Below, in pieces: positions 16,688-26,640 of a stretch of DNA of 60,297 bases. Position numbers and translations under genes: made by a program. Within the stretch, counting starts at the first letter, position 1, and each line of letters opens with the position of its first letter. The notes beneath the pieces are model-generated. The model did no database searches. It was not told where the DNA came from and saw only the letters and a program-made list of their open reading frames with translations. The stretch covers positions 1-60,297 of the forward strand of contig NZ_JAAXLJ010000015.1 in NCBI RefSeq assembly GCF_012641075.1, written 5' to 3'. This DNA is from Secundilactobacillus angelensis. GTDB lineage: Bacteria; Bacillota; Bacilli; Lactobacillales; Lactobacillaceae.

Positions 16688-17650
16688 TTATTGGATAAAT
16701 AATTGTCCGACACTCTGTTCGGAATAGATTCGCCGAATTGCCTGCCCGATTAAATGGCCAACTGAAATAATTTCCAGTTTATCAAACTGTTTTGAATCAG
16801 GCATTTGAATGGAATCGGTGACGATCACTTTTTTCAATGGTGAATTTGTCATTTGTGAGACTGCGTTTTTACTAAATACCGGGTGAGTTGCAACGGCATA
16901 GATATCGTTTGCCCCGGCATTTTTTAAAGTTTGAGCTGAAATTGAGATTCGTACGGCAGTATCAATAATATCATCCACTAAAATTGCGTTCATACCCTTC
17001 ACAGACCCAATCACGGCATCCGCAGAAGTCGTTGATTTATCAGGATCACGATTATCAATAATGGCGAGTGGTGCTTGCAGCAGGTCCGCCATCCGCCGAG
17101 CCTTAGAAACGCCAGCATGATCGGGCGATACCACAACTAAATTATCGGTTAATCCGTGGTCAATGAAATACCCTGCCAACAGCGGTGTTGCTTCTAGGTG
17201 ATCCATTGGAATATCAAAGAATCCTTGAAGTTGAGCCGCATGTAAATCAAGGGTCACCACCCGGTTCACACCATCATCTTCAAGCAACGAGGCAATTAAT
17301 TTGGCCGTAATGGGTTCACGAGAACGTGCTTTCCGGTCTGCACGGGAATAACCATAATAAGGGATCACCACGGTAATCGAATGTGCACTGGCCCGACGAA
17401 CTGCATCCACCATGATCATTAACTCCATCAGGTTAGTATTCACGGGATCCGAAACAGATTGGATCAAGAAAATATCATCACCACGAATACTTTCATCCAC
17501 TGTGATTGAAATTTCACCATCACTAAAATGCTTAATTGTTGCCTTCCCCAGTTCAACACCAGCTGCGGCAGCAATTTTGTCTGCCAATGGCCGATTTGAA
17601 TTTAACGCAAACATCTTCAACGGATGCTTAGTTTCACTCTGATTTGGCAT
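16688..17650 (-). CDS. prs: Ribose-phosphate pyrophosphokinase, divergent paralogue type
   Basis: 320 residues. PRPP synthases join ribose 5-phosphate and ATP to give PRPP for nucleotide, His and Trp synthesis. Family features include NTNLMELMIMVDA, the flexible loop ADRKARSREPI (about 104-114) and DLHAAQLQGFFDIPMDH. Two substrate segments deviate. The PRPP-binding loop reads DDIIDTAVR at 226-234 where DDxIDTxGT is usual, and the KRR-like region near 200 reads DNRDPDK. Lactobacilli often carry a second prs copy, and this may be that copy. The ATG follows GGAGG. It lies 60 nt after recD2 with no terminator between. Confidence 0.9.
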   Translation of the reverse strand: MPNQSETKHPLKMFALNSNRPLADKIAAAAGVELGKATIKHFSDGEISITVDESIRGDDIFLIQSVSDPVNTNLMELMIMVDAVRRASAHSITVVIPYYGYSRADRKARSREPITAKLIASLLEDDGVNRVVTLDLHAAQLQGFFDIPMDHLEATPLLAGYFIDHGLTDNLVVVSPDHAGVSKARRMADLLQAPLAIIDNRDPDKSTTSADAVIGSVKGMNAILVDDIIDTAVRISISAQTLKNAGANDIYAVATHPVFSKNAVSQMTNSPLKKVIVTDSIQMPDSKQFDKLEIISVGHLIGQAIRRIYSEQSVGQLFIQ

Positions 17651-17710
17651 GTTTTTCCTCCAGGATTGATATTATCGATTAAACTACTTACACCAAATAT
17701 TACACTATCA

Positions 17711-20227
17711 CTATTTGTTAGTAAACGATTTAGGCGTGACTTTTCCCATTCCAATCATCGGATCAATTTGACCGCCACTCACTAACGACATGGTTAAAAT
17801 ACCATTATTTAAAATAACCGGTTGTGCTTCAGATTGTTGCTTGCTTGCATCATCAGTTAATGGTTGTTTTACGGACTGTGGCTCAGCCGGATTTTCACCT
17901 GATTTTTCGGCTTCCTGCTGTTCGACAAGGGACTCTTGAGTCTCACTGATCGTAGCAGTTAATCGATCAACTAACGCTGTATGACGGTTCACAGACTGGC
18001 GCTTAACGCTTTGTTCAAAGGCCGCTTGTTCGCCCAGTAAAATTAGGGTCGACTTGGCCCTGGTAATCGCCGTATACAGTAGATTTCGCTGCAACATCCG
18101 CGAGTACTGCATCACCATGGGTAAAATGACCATCTTAAACTGACTCCCTTGCGCCTTATGGATCGTCGTGCAATAGGCAAGTGTCAATTTGTCCCATTCA
18201 TTTCTCGGGTAAGTCACTTCGGTTTGGTCAAAAGCCACCGTGAGTTTGTCCACCTTATCCGAATTACCACGGGCCTTCGCAAATGTAATCCCCACGATTG
18301 AGCCAATGTCGCCATTAAAGACGTTATTTTCCGGACTATTGACTAAGTGAAGTACTTTGTCACCAATCCGAAATTTTTCACCCCGAAATTCGACTTCTTT
18401 TTTTCGGGTTTCACTCAGTGGGTTCATAATATCTTGAATGAGTGTGTTCAGCCGAGTAACGCCAGCCGGCCCACGGTACATTGGCGCCAGGACTTGAAAA
18501 TCATCAGCAGAAAACCCACGTTCTTTGGCCTTACCAACAATTTGTTCAATCACGGAGGGCATCTGATAGGCGTTACAACGAATGAACGATTTGTCAGACT
18601 TATTTTGCGTAAAATCTGCTGGCAGCCGCCCCATCTTGACGTCATGCGCCAATGGAATGATGGATGAATCATCATCTTGACGATAAATTGTGTTGAGCTC
18701 CATTGCCTTAATTCGGTGACTACTTAATAGGTCAAAGAAAACTTGCCCAGGTCCAACGGATGGCAGCTGGTCCTTATCACCCACTAAAACGACCTGCATC
18801 GAGTCTGGAATTGCACGAAGCAACGTCCGGAACAAGTAAATATCAACCATCGACATTTCATCCACGATCAATAAGGAACCTTCCAAGTCTTTGGCTGTAA
18901 CGTCATCGTTGTTTTCTCGACCCGTAAGGCCTAACAACCGGTGAATCGTACTAGCAGGAAGACCCGTTGTTTCACTCATCCGTTTGGCAGCTCGTCCAGT
19001 TGGCGCTGCTAACAATATCGGAAAGGGTTTATCCTTATACTGGTTAATATCCAGGGATAATTCATGTAATTTAGCATATAAGTTAACAATTCCGTTGATA
19101 ATCGTTGTTTTCCCTGTACCTGGACCGCCAGTTAACAGGAATACATGCGACTGAATGGCCGATAAAATGGCCGATTCTTGTGAGTCATCGTAAGTGATTC
19201 CTAAGTTTCGCTCAACGACGCGTATTTGCTTTTCAAGCTTATCGTCATCAAAGTCTTTTAGATCAGAAGCCTGCAAAATTCGGTTAAGATGTTCAGCAGC
19301 TTGCCATTCGGCATCATAGAGGCTCTTCAGAAAGATTCGGTTATCTTCACCCACAACTTTTTGTTGCTTGCCCAACTCCACTAGTTGATCCGCAATCAGT
19401 TGGGGATCAACCGATTCGTTGCGACTTTCCTGAAGTAACCGAATAGTGCCGTTAAGTAACGGCTCAGCACTAGTAAAGGTGTTGCCATCTGACATTGCAA
19501 GTTCACCTAAGGTTTGCAAAAGGCCGGCTTGAATTCGCTGTGGTGATTGGGTACCGATGCCCAACTGTTCAGCAATCTGATCGGCCCTTTTGAAACTGAC
19601 ACCGTTAATATCTTCGACGAGTTGATAAGGATTCTCCTGAATCACTTGTAACGTCTTTTCCTTATAGCGTTCAAAAATAGCACTAGCTAACCGGCTACCA
19701 AAACCGTAGCCGTTCAACCCAATGATGATTTGTTCAACGCCATTATTACTGGTTAAATTATCGACCAACGTCTGCTTAACTTCAGTTTTCAAATTAAGCG
19801 GATCCAGAACTGAAGGGTCCTGATTAATTTGATCAATGGCGGTCAATCCCAGCAAAGCAACGATTTTTTCGGCCGTCTTCTTACCTAACCCCGGAAAATC
19901 ATCCCCAGAAAGATACTGAACGATGCCTTCTTTAGTCGTTGGCACCTCGTTTTGATAATTATCAGCCTGAAATTGCTGACCATATTTAGGATGGTCAACC
20001 AGTTTGCCAAAGAAACGGTATGGCATATCCTCAGCGACATCCGCAAAGTTACCGGTAACAACGATCTCGTCACCGTGCCAATTAAGGTTGGTAGCAGAAA
20101 CTTTCACCAGTAATACCTTGTAGAAACTATCGGGGCTTTCAAAAAAAGTTGCCGCCACCGTACCAACAATGTAGGACTGCTGAGGCTGTTGTTCCTCACC
20201 AAATAAATTTATATTTTCACTGGCCAT
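17711..20227 (-). CDS. recD2: RecD2-type ATP-dependent DNA helicase
   Basis: 838 residues. RecD2 is a 5'-3' superfamily 1B helicase found in bacteria without RecBC and is linked to DNA repair and fork maintenance. An N-terminal OB-like domain with helix-hairpin-helix repeats (FPGLGKKTAEKI near 111-122) precedes the helicase core, with Walker A GGPGTGKT at 367-374 and Walker B IVDEMSMVD. The motif YCTTIHKAQGSQF follows near the C-terminus. A low-complexity Glu/Gln/Ser tail ends the protein. The ATG follows GTGGGATGG, a modest site. It lies 21 nt after the TPR gene in one transcription unit. Confidence 0.94.
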   Translation of the reverse strand: MASENINLFGEEQQPQQSYIVGTVAATFFESPDSFYKVLLVKVSATNLNWHGDEIVVTGNFADVAEDMPYRFFGKLVDHPKYGQQFQADNYQNEVPTTKEGIVQYLSGDDFPGLGKKTAEKIVALLGLTAIDQINQDPSVLDPLNLKTEVKQTLVDNLTSNNGVEQIIIGLNGYGFGSRLASAIFERYKEKTLQVIQENPYQLVEDINGVSFKRADQIAEQLGIGTQSPQRIQAGLLQTLGELAMSDGNTFTSAEPLLNGTIRLLQESRNESVDPQLIADQLVELGKQQKVVGEDNRIFLKSLYDAEWQAAEHLNRILQASDLKDFDDDKLEKQIRVVERNLGITYDDSQESAILSAIQSHVFLLTGGPGTGKTTIINGIVNLYAKLHELSLDINQYKDKPFPILLAAPTGRAAKRMSETTGLPASTIHRLLGLTGRENNDDVTAKDLEGSLLIVDEMSMVDIYLFRTLLRAIPDSMQVVLVGDKDQLPSVGPGQVFFDLLSSHRIKAMELNTIYRQDDDSSIIPLAHDVKMGRLPADFTQNKSDKSFIRCNAYQMPSVIEQIVGKAKERGFSADDFQVLAPMYRGPAGVTRLNTLIQDIMNPLSETRKKEVEFRGEKFRIGDKVLHLVNSPENNVFNGDIGSIVGITFAKARGNSDKVDKLTVAFDQTEVTYPRNEWDKLTLAYCTTIHKAQGSQFKMVILPMVMQYSRMLQRNLLYTAITRAKSTLILLGEQAAFEQSVKRQSVNRHTALVDRLTATISETQESLVEQQEAEKSGENPAEPQSVKQPLTDDASKQQSEAQPVILNNGILTMSLVSGGQIDPMIGMGKVTPKSFTNK

Positions 20228-20248
20228 TCAGTCCATCCCACTTTCAGC

Positions 20249-20965
20249 TTAAGCCTTTGATTGATTATCTTTCTTCTGAGTCAGTGCGGCTTGAATATCC
20301 GCCAAGCGTTTCTGACCGTTTTCATAATACTTTGAGTCTAACCGTTTGGCTTGCTCGAAATATTCACTGGCGTCTTCTTCCAACACAACGGCAGCAATTC
20401 CGCGGTCAAACTGTGCCCGACCGTTCTTCGGGTCACTAGCCAAAGTCTTGTCGTAATACTTCGCCGCGTCCTTAAAACTACCAACCGCCAGTAGATTATC
20501 AGCAATCAACTGATTGACTTGTGGATCTTGTTGATGATTTTCCGCCGCAGTCAACGCAAAAGCCAAAGCCGTTTTGTGGTCATTATTCCCCATATAGCTT
20601 TGAGCCAGCATCATGTACGCATCACTTTTCAGCTTGGTGTCTTTAACTTGATTAAACTGTTCAATTGCCTTTTGATACTCACCAGCTTCGTAGTAGACGT
20701 TGCCCAAGCCGTAAGTTAACGTGTCCTTAGCTGTACGAGATTTATCAGCAAATAGCCCAAGTGCTTTCACCATCAACTCTTCAGCTTGCGTGTAGCTCTT
20801 AAGGTTGACCAATAGCGCGCCAAGATCATAGTAGGTATGATAATTATCAGGGTCGTCATCAATTTCTTGAATCAGCCGGTGCATCAGCTGTTCTGATTCT
20901 CGCTGTTTTGCCTCTCGTTCAGCCTTTTTCTTGGCAGTTTCTTCTGGGTTATCTGACTTATTCAT
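20249..20965 (-). CDS. Tetratricopeptide repeat protein
   Basis: 238 residues. A charged N-terminal stretch (about 1-25) rich in Glu/Lys/Arg precedes about five TPR helix pairs, seen as repeats of the DPDNYHTYYDLG, YGLGNVYYEAGEYQKA and AQFDRGIA kind. TPR proteins act as protein-binding scaffolds. There is no signal peptide, so it is cytoplasmic. It lies between the phosphatase gene (12 nt) and recD2 (21 nt), a tight operon. The ATG follows AGAGGCGA. The partner protein cannot be inferred. Confidence 0.88.
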   Translation of the reverse strand: MNKSDNPEETAKKKAEREAKQRESEQLMHRLIQEIDDDPDNYHTYYDLGALLVNLKSYTQAEELMVKALGLFADKSRTAKDTLTYGLGNVYYEAGEYQKAIEQFNQVKDTKLKSDAYMMLAQSYMGNNDHKTALAFALTAAENHQQDPQVNQLIADNLLAVGSFKDAAKYYDKTLASDPKNGRAQFDRGIAAVVLEEDASEYFEQAKRLDSKYYENGQKRLADIQAALTQKKDNQSKA

Positions 20966-20977
20966 GTTGTCGCCTCT

Positions 20978-21637
20978 CTAAATGGTATCTGTTGCATCAA
21001 GTTTACGTTTTAAATAATCGGTTTTATTCCATGCGACGAGGTCATAGTGCGCACCTCTATCAAGGGTCTCTAATATTGTGGTAGACGTGTTACTCAACCC
21101 GCCTCGATCCCGTAAATGAGCCAACGGTGTGCCTAGCAACGCGTTAATTTCGGCGTTCAAAGCTGCACCATGGCTGACGATGAGGATGTTTTGATCAGCC
21201 TCCGGATAGTTATTGACGATCATTGAAATCGCGGGTGTCATTCGATTGATCAGTTCCTGGAAACTTTCCCCACCGATCTCCACCGGTCGATAGTCGGCTG
21301 GTGCATTACGGAAAGCGTCAAATTCTTCTGGAAAACGAGTCTGAGCCTCTTTGAACAACATGCCCTCCATTTTACCCAGATGGAATTCTTCCAAACGACT
21401 TAATAGACTAAGTTTCGGTCGACCAGGTAAATATTGACGGACTGTCCTAGCGGTATCGCGGGCTCGCTTAATTGGACTAGCATAGATATGGTCAAATTTG
21501 AATTGCTTCAAATAAGCCCCCGCCTGTTTAATTTCATCATAACTTTCCGGCAAGAGCGGTGAATCGCCACCAGCTCCCTGGTAGCGTGATTCAAGGTTCC
21601 ATTCGGTTTTACCGTGCCGCAAAAAAAATAATCTCAC
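20978..21637 (-). CDS. Histidine phosphatase family protein (phosphoglycerate mutase-like)
   Basis: 219 residues. The phosphohistidine motif FLRHGKTEWN opens the protein, and the second catalytic His is in IVSHGAALN. The proton-donor region EEFHLGKMEG is also present. Members include cofactor-dependent phosphoglycerate mutases and many broad phosphatases (GpmB, PhoE, CobC types). The size and lack of glycolytic-mutase motifs favour a phosphatase. The start is GTG: the reading opens directly with MRLFFLRHG, and GAGGG lies upstream. It heads the TPR-recD2-prs group. The substrate is unknown. Confidence 0.85.
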   Translation of the reverse strand: MRLFFLRHGKTEWNLESRYQGAGGDSPLLPESYDEIKQAGAYLKQFKFDHIYASPIKRARDTARTVRQYLPGRPKLSLLSRLEEFHLGKMEGMLFKEAQTRFPEEFDAFRNAPADYRPVEIGGESFQELINRMTPAISMIVNNYPEADQNILIVSHGAALNAEINALLGTPLAHLRDRGGLSNTSTTILETLDRGAHYDLVAWNKTDYLKRKLDATDTI

Positions 21638-21703
21638 TGTACTTCCCTCTTCACTACCAATGGTTTTAAAAAAATAAATCAGTACTATTATGACAGGTTA
21701 ACA

Positions 21704-21745
21704 TCAAAAAACCAACCCAAGTTCACGAGGAACCTGAGTTGGCTT
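21704..21745 (-). terminator. Terminator of the mnmA operon
   Basis: A 13-pair stem with wobbles (CCAACTCAGGTTC against GAACTTGGGTTGG), a 5-nt loop and TTTTTT on the minus strand. Confidence 0.88.
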
Positions 21746-21755
21746 TTGTCAAAAT

Positions 21756-22895
<1,140 letters not shown>

Positions 22896-22985
22896 TCATA
22901 ACAGATTCTGGAGAATCCACGAGTTGAAGGTCGCAAAAATCCAGTATAAATGATAATACACGCCAATGCCTGCTATTGCAAGCGT

Positions 22986-23333
22986 TTAGTGCTCTGCAGG
23001 CACAATGATTTCCCGTTCTGCTAGGTTTTCCATAATGTAATGGAATTGTTCGAGAAAGGCATCCGTCCGTTCCATTTTAAAAATGTTGACTTCACGTAAC
23101 CCGTTACCAGCCACTGCGGCCATCTTAAAACCGCTTAAGTCTGGGTTGACGGTGACCTTCAGCTCCACGCTGGCGCTGTACGGCGAAGTTGGATCCAGTG
23201 AACGTTTCAGTGTAAAGCTGCCGTTTTTACTTTCAGTAAAGCCGACATCTCTGAGTGAAAATTTTTTGATTCCCTTACTGATTGTATAATCTTGGTCATC
23301 ACCCTGTAGTTTAGCTGTTTGATTAAATGCCAT
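22986..23333 (-). CDS. DUF1831 family protein
   Basis: 115 residues with the pattern of DUF1831, a small cytoplasmic family of Lactobacillales (SKGIKKFSLRDVGF, GNGLREVNIF). The fold may bind a partner, but the function is unknown. It lies 1 nt after the cysteine desulfurase stop and 105 nt before mnmA. That fixed position suggests a role in sulfur transfer to tRNA or control of it, by context only. Confidence 0.85.
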   Translation of the reverse strand: MAFNQTAKLQGDDQDYTISKGIKKFSLRDVGFTESKNGSFTLKRSLDPTSPYSASVELKVTVNPDLSGFKMAAVAGNGLREVNIFKMERTDAFLEQFHYIMENLAEREIIVPAEH

Positions 23334-23334
23334 C

Positions 23335-24498
23335 TTACTTCACCTCACTGCGTGTCTTCACACGAGACACAATTTTTGAAATATTGGTTACCAAAGCCGC
23401 GATGTCGTTTTCAGTTGTGTATCGACCGAAACTGATTCGAATCGATTCTGAAATTCGTGGACTATCTTCACCAAACATTGCCGTTAACACGTGCGAAGGT
23501 TCGATTGAACCCGCCGTGCAAGCAGAACCACCAGATACCGCGATCCCAGCCAAATCAAGATTAGTCTGCATGACGTATGTTGAAATGCCCTTGACCCAAA
23601 TATTTAAAACGTGCTGCAAGTTGTCTTTATCCAATGAGCCGTTAACGTCAAAATCAACACCGGCATCGGTTAACCCTTGAACAATTTCTTGCTTAAATTG
23701 ATAATACTTCGCTTGCCGATGGGCCTTTTCCTCGGTAGTGATCGTCTTTACAGCTGCTGCCATTCCAGCGATTCCTGGCACGTTTTCCGTTCCAGCACGC
23801 CGTTTTTCTTCCTGGTCGCCACCCTTAATAAAACTGGGAAAGTTAATTCCGGTCTTACGGTATAGGAAGCCCACCATTTTAGGACCATTGATCTTATGGG
23901 CTGACGTCGACAACATATCGATATGGTCGCGTTTAACGTCAATATCAAGCAACCCATATGCTTGAACAGCATCCGTATGGAACCAAGCCTGATGATCCTT
24001 CAACAACTCACCAATTTCGTGAATTGGCATGTGGGTACCAACTTCATTATTGCCCATCATAATCGTCACTAGGATGGTATCGTCTCGTAACGCCTGTTTA
24101 AAATCTGTCATACTGATTTGACCATTTTCATCAACGGGCAGATACGTTACTTCAAACCCCTGCTCTTCCAGAAAATGCAATGGCTTTAAAACAGCCTCAT
24201 GCTCAACCGCCGTGGTAATGATGTGTTTTCCTAGTGACTGCCGAGCATAAGCCGTCTGCATAATAGCTGTATTATCGCTTTCGGTCCCGCCACTAGTAAA
24301 AATAATATCATCTTCATCCGCATTGATACTCCGGGCAATAATCTGGCGACTGTTTTCCAGCACCGTATGTGCCTGACGACCTAAACCATACAGCGTCGAC
24401 GCGTTACCATAGACGTTTTGCAGCTTATCCGTCATTTCAGTGAGAACTTCTTCTGAAATGGGGGTTGTCGCTGCGTTATCTAAATAAATTTCTTTCAC
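23335..24498 (-). CDS. Cysteine desulfurase (NifS/IscS family)
   Basis: 387 residues. A PLP enzyme that takes sulfur from cysteine as a persulfide. The PLP lysine is K202 in SAHKINGP, the persulfide Cys is C327 in GGSACTAGS, and AVEHEAVL carries the usual His. The N-terminus IYLDNAATTP is typical. The GTG start follows AAGGAG. Followed directly by DUF1831 and mnmA, it most likely feeds sulfur to MnmA, as in other Firmicutes with dedicated desulfurases. No iron-sulfur assembly genes are adjacent. Confidence 0.94.
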   Translation of the reverse strand: MKEIYLDNAATTPISEEVLTEMTDKLQNVYGNASTLYGLGRQAHTVLENSRQIIARSINADEDDIIFTSGGTESDNTAIMQTAYARQSLGKHIITTAVEHEAVLKPLHFLEEQGFEVTYLPVDENGQISMTDFKQALRDDTILVTIMMGNNEVGTHMPIHEIGELLKDHQAWFHTDAVQAYGLLDIDVKRDHIDMLSTSAHKINGPKMVGFLYRKTGINFPSFIKGGDQEEKRRAGTENVPGIAGMAAAVKTITTEEKAHRQAKYYQFKQEIVQGLTDAGVDFDVNGSLDKDNLQHVLNIWVKGISTYVMQTNLDLAGIAVSGGSACTAGSIEPSHVLTAMFGEDSPRISESIRISFGRYTTENDIAALVTNISKIVSRVKTRSEVK

Positions 24499-24519
24499 TT
24501 TAAAAACTCCTTTTACACG

Positions 24520-25206
24520 TTAAGCAGCAAACAACGCTAATAACATTTGAGCTGAACGTTTCCCAGCCTCAATAATAAAGTCATCAAAGCTGACGCCAGC
24601 ATTCTCATCACCCACGTCAGACATAGCGCGAACCACCACGTATGGCGTGTTGAATTGGTGGGCAACTTGACCAACTGCAGCACCTTCCATTTCGCTGGAT
24701 AACGCATCCGGGAAATGCTTTAGAATCTCTTCAACTGCTTCGTGACTCGCAATAAACTGATCACCAGAGACGATCAATCCCGTTTTAACGTTCAGACCAG
24801 TTGCTTCAGCAGCCTTTTCCAACTTGGCAACCCAAGTGCTGTCAGCATCGAACCGTGCTGGCTGGCCTGGTAGTTGTCCGTAAACGTAATCAAAAGCGCG
24901 AGCATCCGCATCATGGTAGGCCGTTTGAGTCGATAACACAACGTCACCAACGTGTAATCCTTCACCGATACCACCTGCAGAACCAGAATTAATCACCACG
25001 TCCACGTGGAACTGAGTAATCAGCAATGCCGTCGTCAAACCAGCTTGAACTTTACCAATACCAGAACGGACCAATACCACATCCTGATCACTAATGGTGC
25101 CTTCGTAAAACGAAACGCCAGAAATATCGACCACCTTTTCATTCTTCAATGCATTTTTCAGCGTCTCAATTTCTTCATCCATGGCACATAAAATACCATA
25201 TTTCAT
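24520..25206 (-). CDS. mtnN: 5'-methylthioadenosine/S-adenosylhomocysteine nucleosidase
   Basis: 228 residues, the standard length of MTAN (Pfs). It cleaves adenine from methylthioadenosine and S-adenosylhomocysteine, relieving product inhibition of methylation and feeding methionine salvage and LuxS. Visible motifs are GILCAMDEEI at the start, INSGSAGGIGEG, SSEMEGAAVGQVA (substrate-binding Glu) and RAMSDVGDENA with the catalytic Asp. It lies 21 nt before the desulfurase gene and 23 nt after a small membrane protein gene. Confidence 0.95.
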   Translation of the reverse strand: MKYGILCAMDEEIETLKNALKNEKVVDISGVSFYEGTISDQDVVLVRSGIGKVQAGLTTALLITQFHVDVVINSGSAGGIGEGLHVGDVVLSTQTAYHDADARAFDYVYGQLPGQPARFDADSTWVAKLEKAAEATGLNVKTGLIVSGDQFIASHEAVEEILKHFPDALSSEMEGAAVGQVAHQFNTPYVVVRAMSDVGDENAGVSFDDFIIEAGKRSAQMLLALFAA

Positions 25207-25229
25207 ATTATTGTCCTCACTTTATTAGG

Positions 25230-25538
25230 TTAAAATTCAACAAAAAATAGGATCAAAAAGACCGCGATAATTCCCAGAACCAGCCAGAGAATTGCCCAAT
25301 CCAATCGGTGCTTAAGCCGATTAACTTTGTCCGTGGCTACCGCTTGTTCCTGTTGCTGACCATATTCTGGGTCACTATGCTCTTTAGCGTAACGCTTTTC
25401 CGCTTTCAACCGTTCCCGGTCACGGCGATCAAATTCTTCTTGTTTGCGTCGCTGTGCTTCTCGATATGCACTACGGCTCAACGCTTGTTGCTCATCATCA
25501 GACCGATGATCATCATTTTGATATGCGATATGCGCCAC
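25230..25538 (-). CDS. Small C-terminally membrane-anchored protein of unknown function
   Basis: 102 residues. A very hydrophilic N-terminal two thirds, rich in Arg, Glu, Gln, Asp and Lys and likely a charged helix, is followed by one hydrophobic segment near the C-terminus (about 78-100, AILWLVLGIIAVFLILFF). This is a tail-anchored layout with most of the protein in the cytoplasm. The GTG start follows the NUDIX stop codon directly, so expression probably depends on translational coupling. Position between the NUDIX gene and mtnN is typical of lactobacilli. I do not recognise a function. Confidence 0.7.
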   Translation of the reverse strand: MAHIAYQNDDHRSDDEQQALSRSAYREAQRRKQEEFDRRDRERLKAEKRYAKEHSDPEYGQQQEQAVATDKVNRLKHRLDWAILWLVLGIIAVFLILFFVEF

Positions 25539-26090
25539 CTACTTTTTTAATGCCATTATTTCAAAGCGCCATACGGCCATGACCGTTTTAGCATCTTCTA
25601 TTTCGCCGTTTGCTACCATCGTTTTGAGTTCGTCCAAGGAGTAGGCTTGAACGTTCAAATTCTCACCCTTATCACGAGGCAACTCAGACTTAACCGGCTG
25701 CAAATCCGTTGCAAGGTATAACGTCATGTATTCATCAGAAAAGCCGACGGAAGAATAAAAGCCTGCCAGCCGTTCCAAATGATTTGGATGTAGCCGGATT
25801 TCTTCGTTCAATTCCCGAATAGCAGCGTGTCTTGGGTCTGCACTGTCACGATCATCCAGTTTACCAGCAGGAATTTCCAGCGTGCTACGACCAATTGGTG
25901 ACCGCCATTGGCGAACTAAAATCATTTTATTTTCTTTCGTAATCGCCATGACAGCAACTGCACCTGAGTGGTGCACAATTTCACGGTAGGCCTCTTCACC
26001 ATTGGGAAGTTCAACGGTTTGGCGTTCGACATTAATAATGGCGCCATCGTAAATAGCGTCATGTGCCACAACTTTTTCTTCTAAATTCAT
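25539..26090 (-). CDS. NUDIX hydrolase, ADP-ribose pyrophosphatase-like
   Basis: 183 residues from the chosen start. It resembles NudF-type ADP-ribose pyrophosphatases, which split ADP-ribose into AMP and ribose 5-phosphate (LEEKVVAHDAIYDG at the start, LVRQWRSPIG, LEIPAGKLD). The NUDIX box is imperfect: two extra residues precede RELNEE, and the usual Gly after EEx is Arg (EEIRL). The upstream ATG at 26108 overlaps the cold-shock stop, but GAGG sits 8 nt before the second ATG (26090), so I take that one. Substrate choice may be altered by the changed box. Confidence 0.82.
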   Translation of the reverse strand: MNLEEKVVAHDAIYDGAIINVERQTVELPNGEEAYREIVHHSGAVAVMAITKENKMILVRQWRSPIGRSTLEIPAGKLDDRDSADPRHAAIRELNEEIRLHPNHLERLAGFYSSVGFSDEYMTLYLATDLQPVKSELPRDKGENLNVQAYSLDELKTMVANGEIEDAKTVMAVWRFEIMALKK

Positions 26091-26107
26091 CCCATCATCC
26101 CTCAACA

Positions 26108-26344
26108 TTATCGCTGGTCTTCAGAATCTGCTTTACTTTCTTCTTGAATTGGGCGCACCCGCGCTGCCTGTGGTCCTTTTTGACCCTCAACAATCACGAA
26201 TTCAACTTCTTGACCCGGCGTTAACTTTTTGAAACCACCCATTTCAATGCCCGTGTAGTGGACGAAAACCGATTCGCCAGCTTCACTTTTAATAAAGCCA
26301 AAACCGCTTTGTTCATTATAGCGTTCTACTTTTCCTTTTATCAT
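26108..26344 (-). CDS. Cold-shock domain protein
   Basis: 78 residues. One OB-fold cold-shock domain with the RNA-binding motifs GFGFI (RNP1) and VFVHY (RNP2). It binds single-stranded RNA and loosens mRNA structure. It departs from the usual KGTVKWFN opening (here KGKVERYN) and carries an acidic tail of about 12 residues, so it is a divergent CspA/CspD-like member. GGAG lies about 7 nt before the ATG. A leader of about 130 nt precedes it. It heads the unit that continues with NUDIX, mtnN, desulfurase and mnmA. Confidence 0.9.
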   Translation of the reverse strand: MIKGKVERYNEQSGFGFIKSEAGESVFVHYTGIEMGGFKKLTPGQEVEFVIVEGQKGPQAARVRPIQEESKADSEDQR

Positions 26345-26486
26345 CCTGCCACTCCATTCATATTGTCAATTGATTGTTGAATATCTTCATCTCACAGTGG
26401 CACTTTTCATTCGTCGCCGGCTAAGCCATCGTGAAGCATCTCCGGTGGATTTAAATGATTTCATCAATGAAATAACTCGCTTTTTA

Positions 26487-26515
26487 TTTTAAACTACCCT
26501 GTCACACTAAATCAA
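26487..26515 (-). promoter_or_regulatory. Promoter of the cold-shock gene unit
   Basis: TTGATT (-35) and TTAAAA (-10) with a 17-nt spacer on the minus strand. It gives a leader of about 130 nt before the start codon, as is common for cold-shock mRNAs. Confidence 0.5.
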
Positions 26516-26580
26516 GGCAACGGCATGGTGAAAGCTAAACAATTAGAAAAAATTGTAAAATTAATTTTTCCCGTTTGTAG

Positions 26581-26627
26581 AAAATAAGAACGGGAATGAG
26601 ACTGCATCGTCTCACTCTCGCTCTTAT
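26581..26627 (-). terminator. Terminator of ileS
   Basis: A 17-pair stem with mismatches (arms at 26586-26602 and 26609-26625) followed on the minus strand by ATTTTC. It ends the division cluster transcript. Confidence 0.78.
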
Positions 26628-26640
26628 ATGGCACTACATC

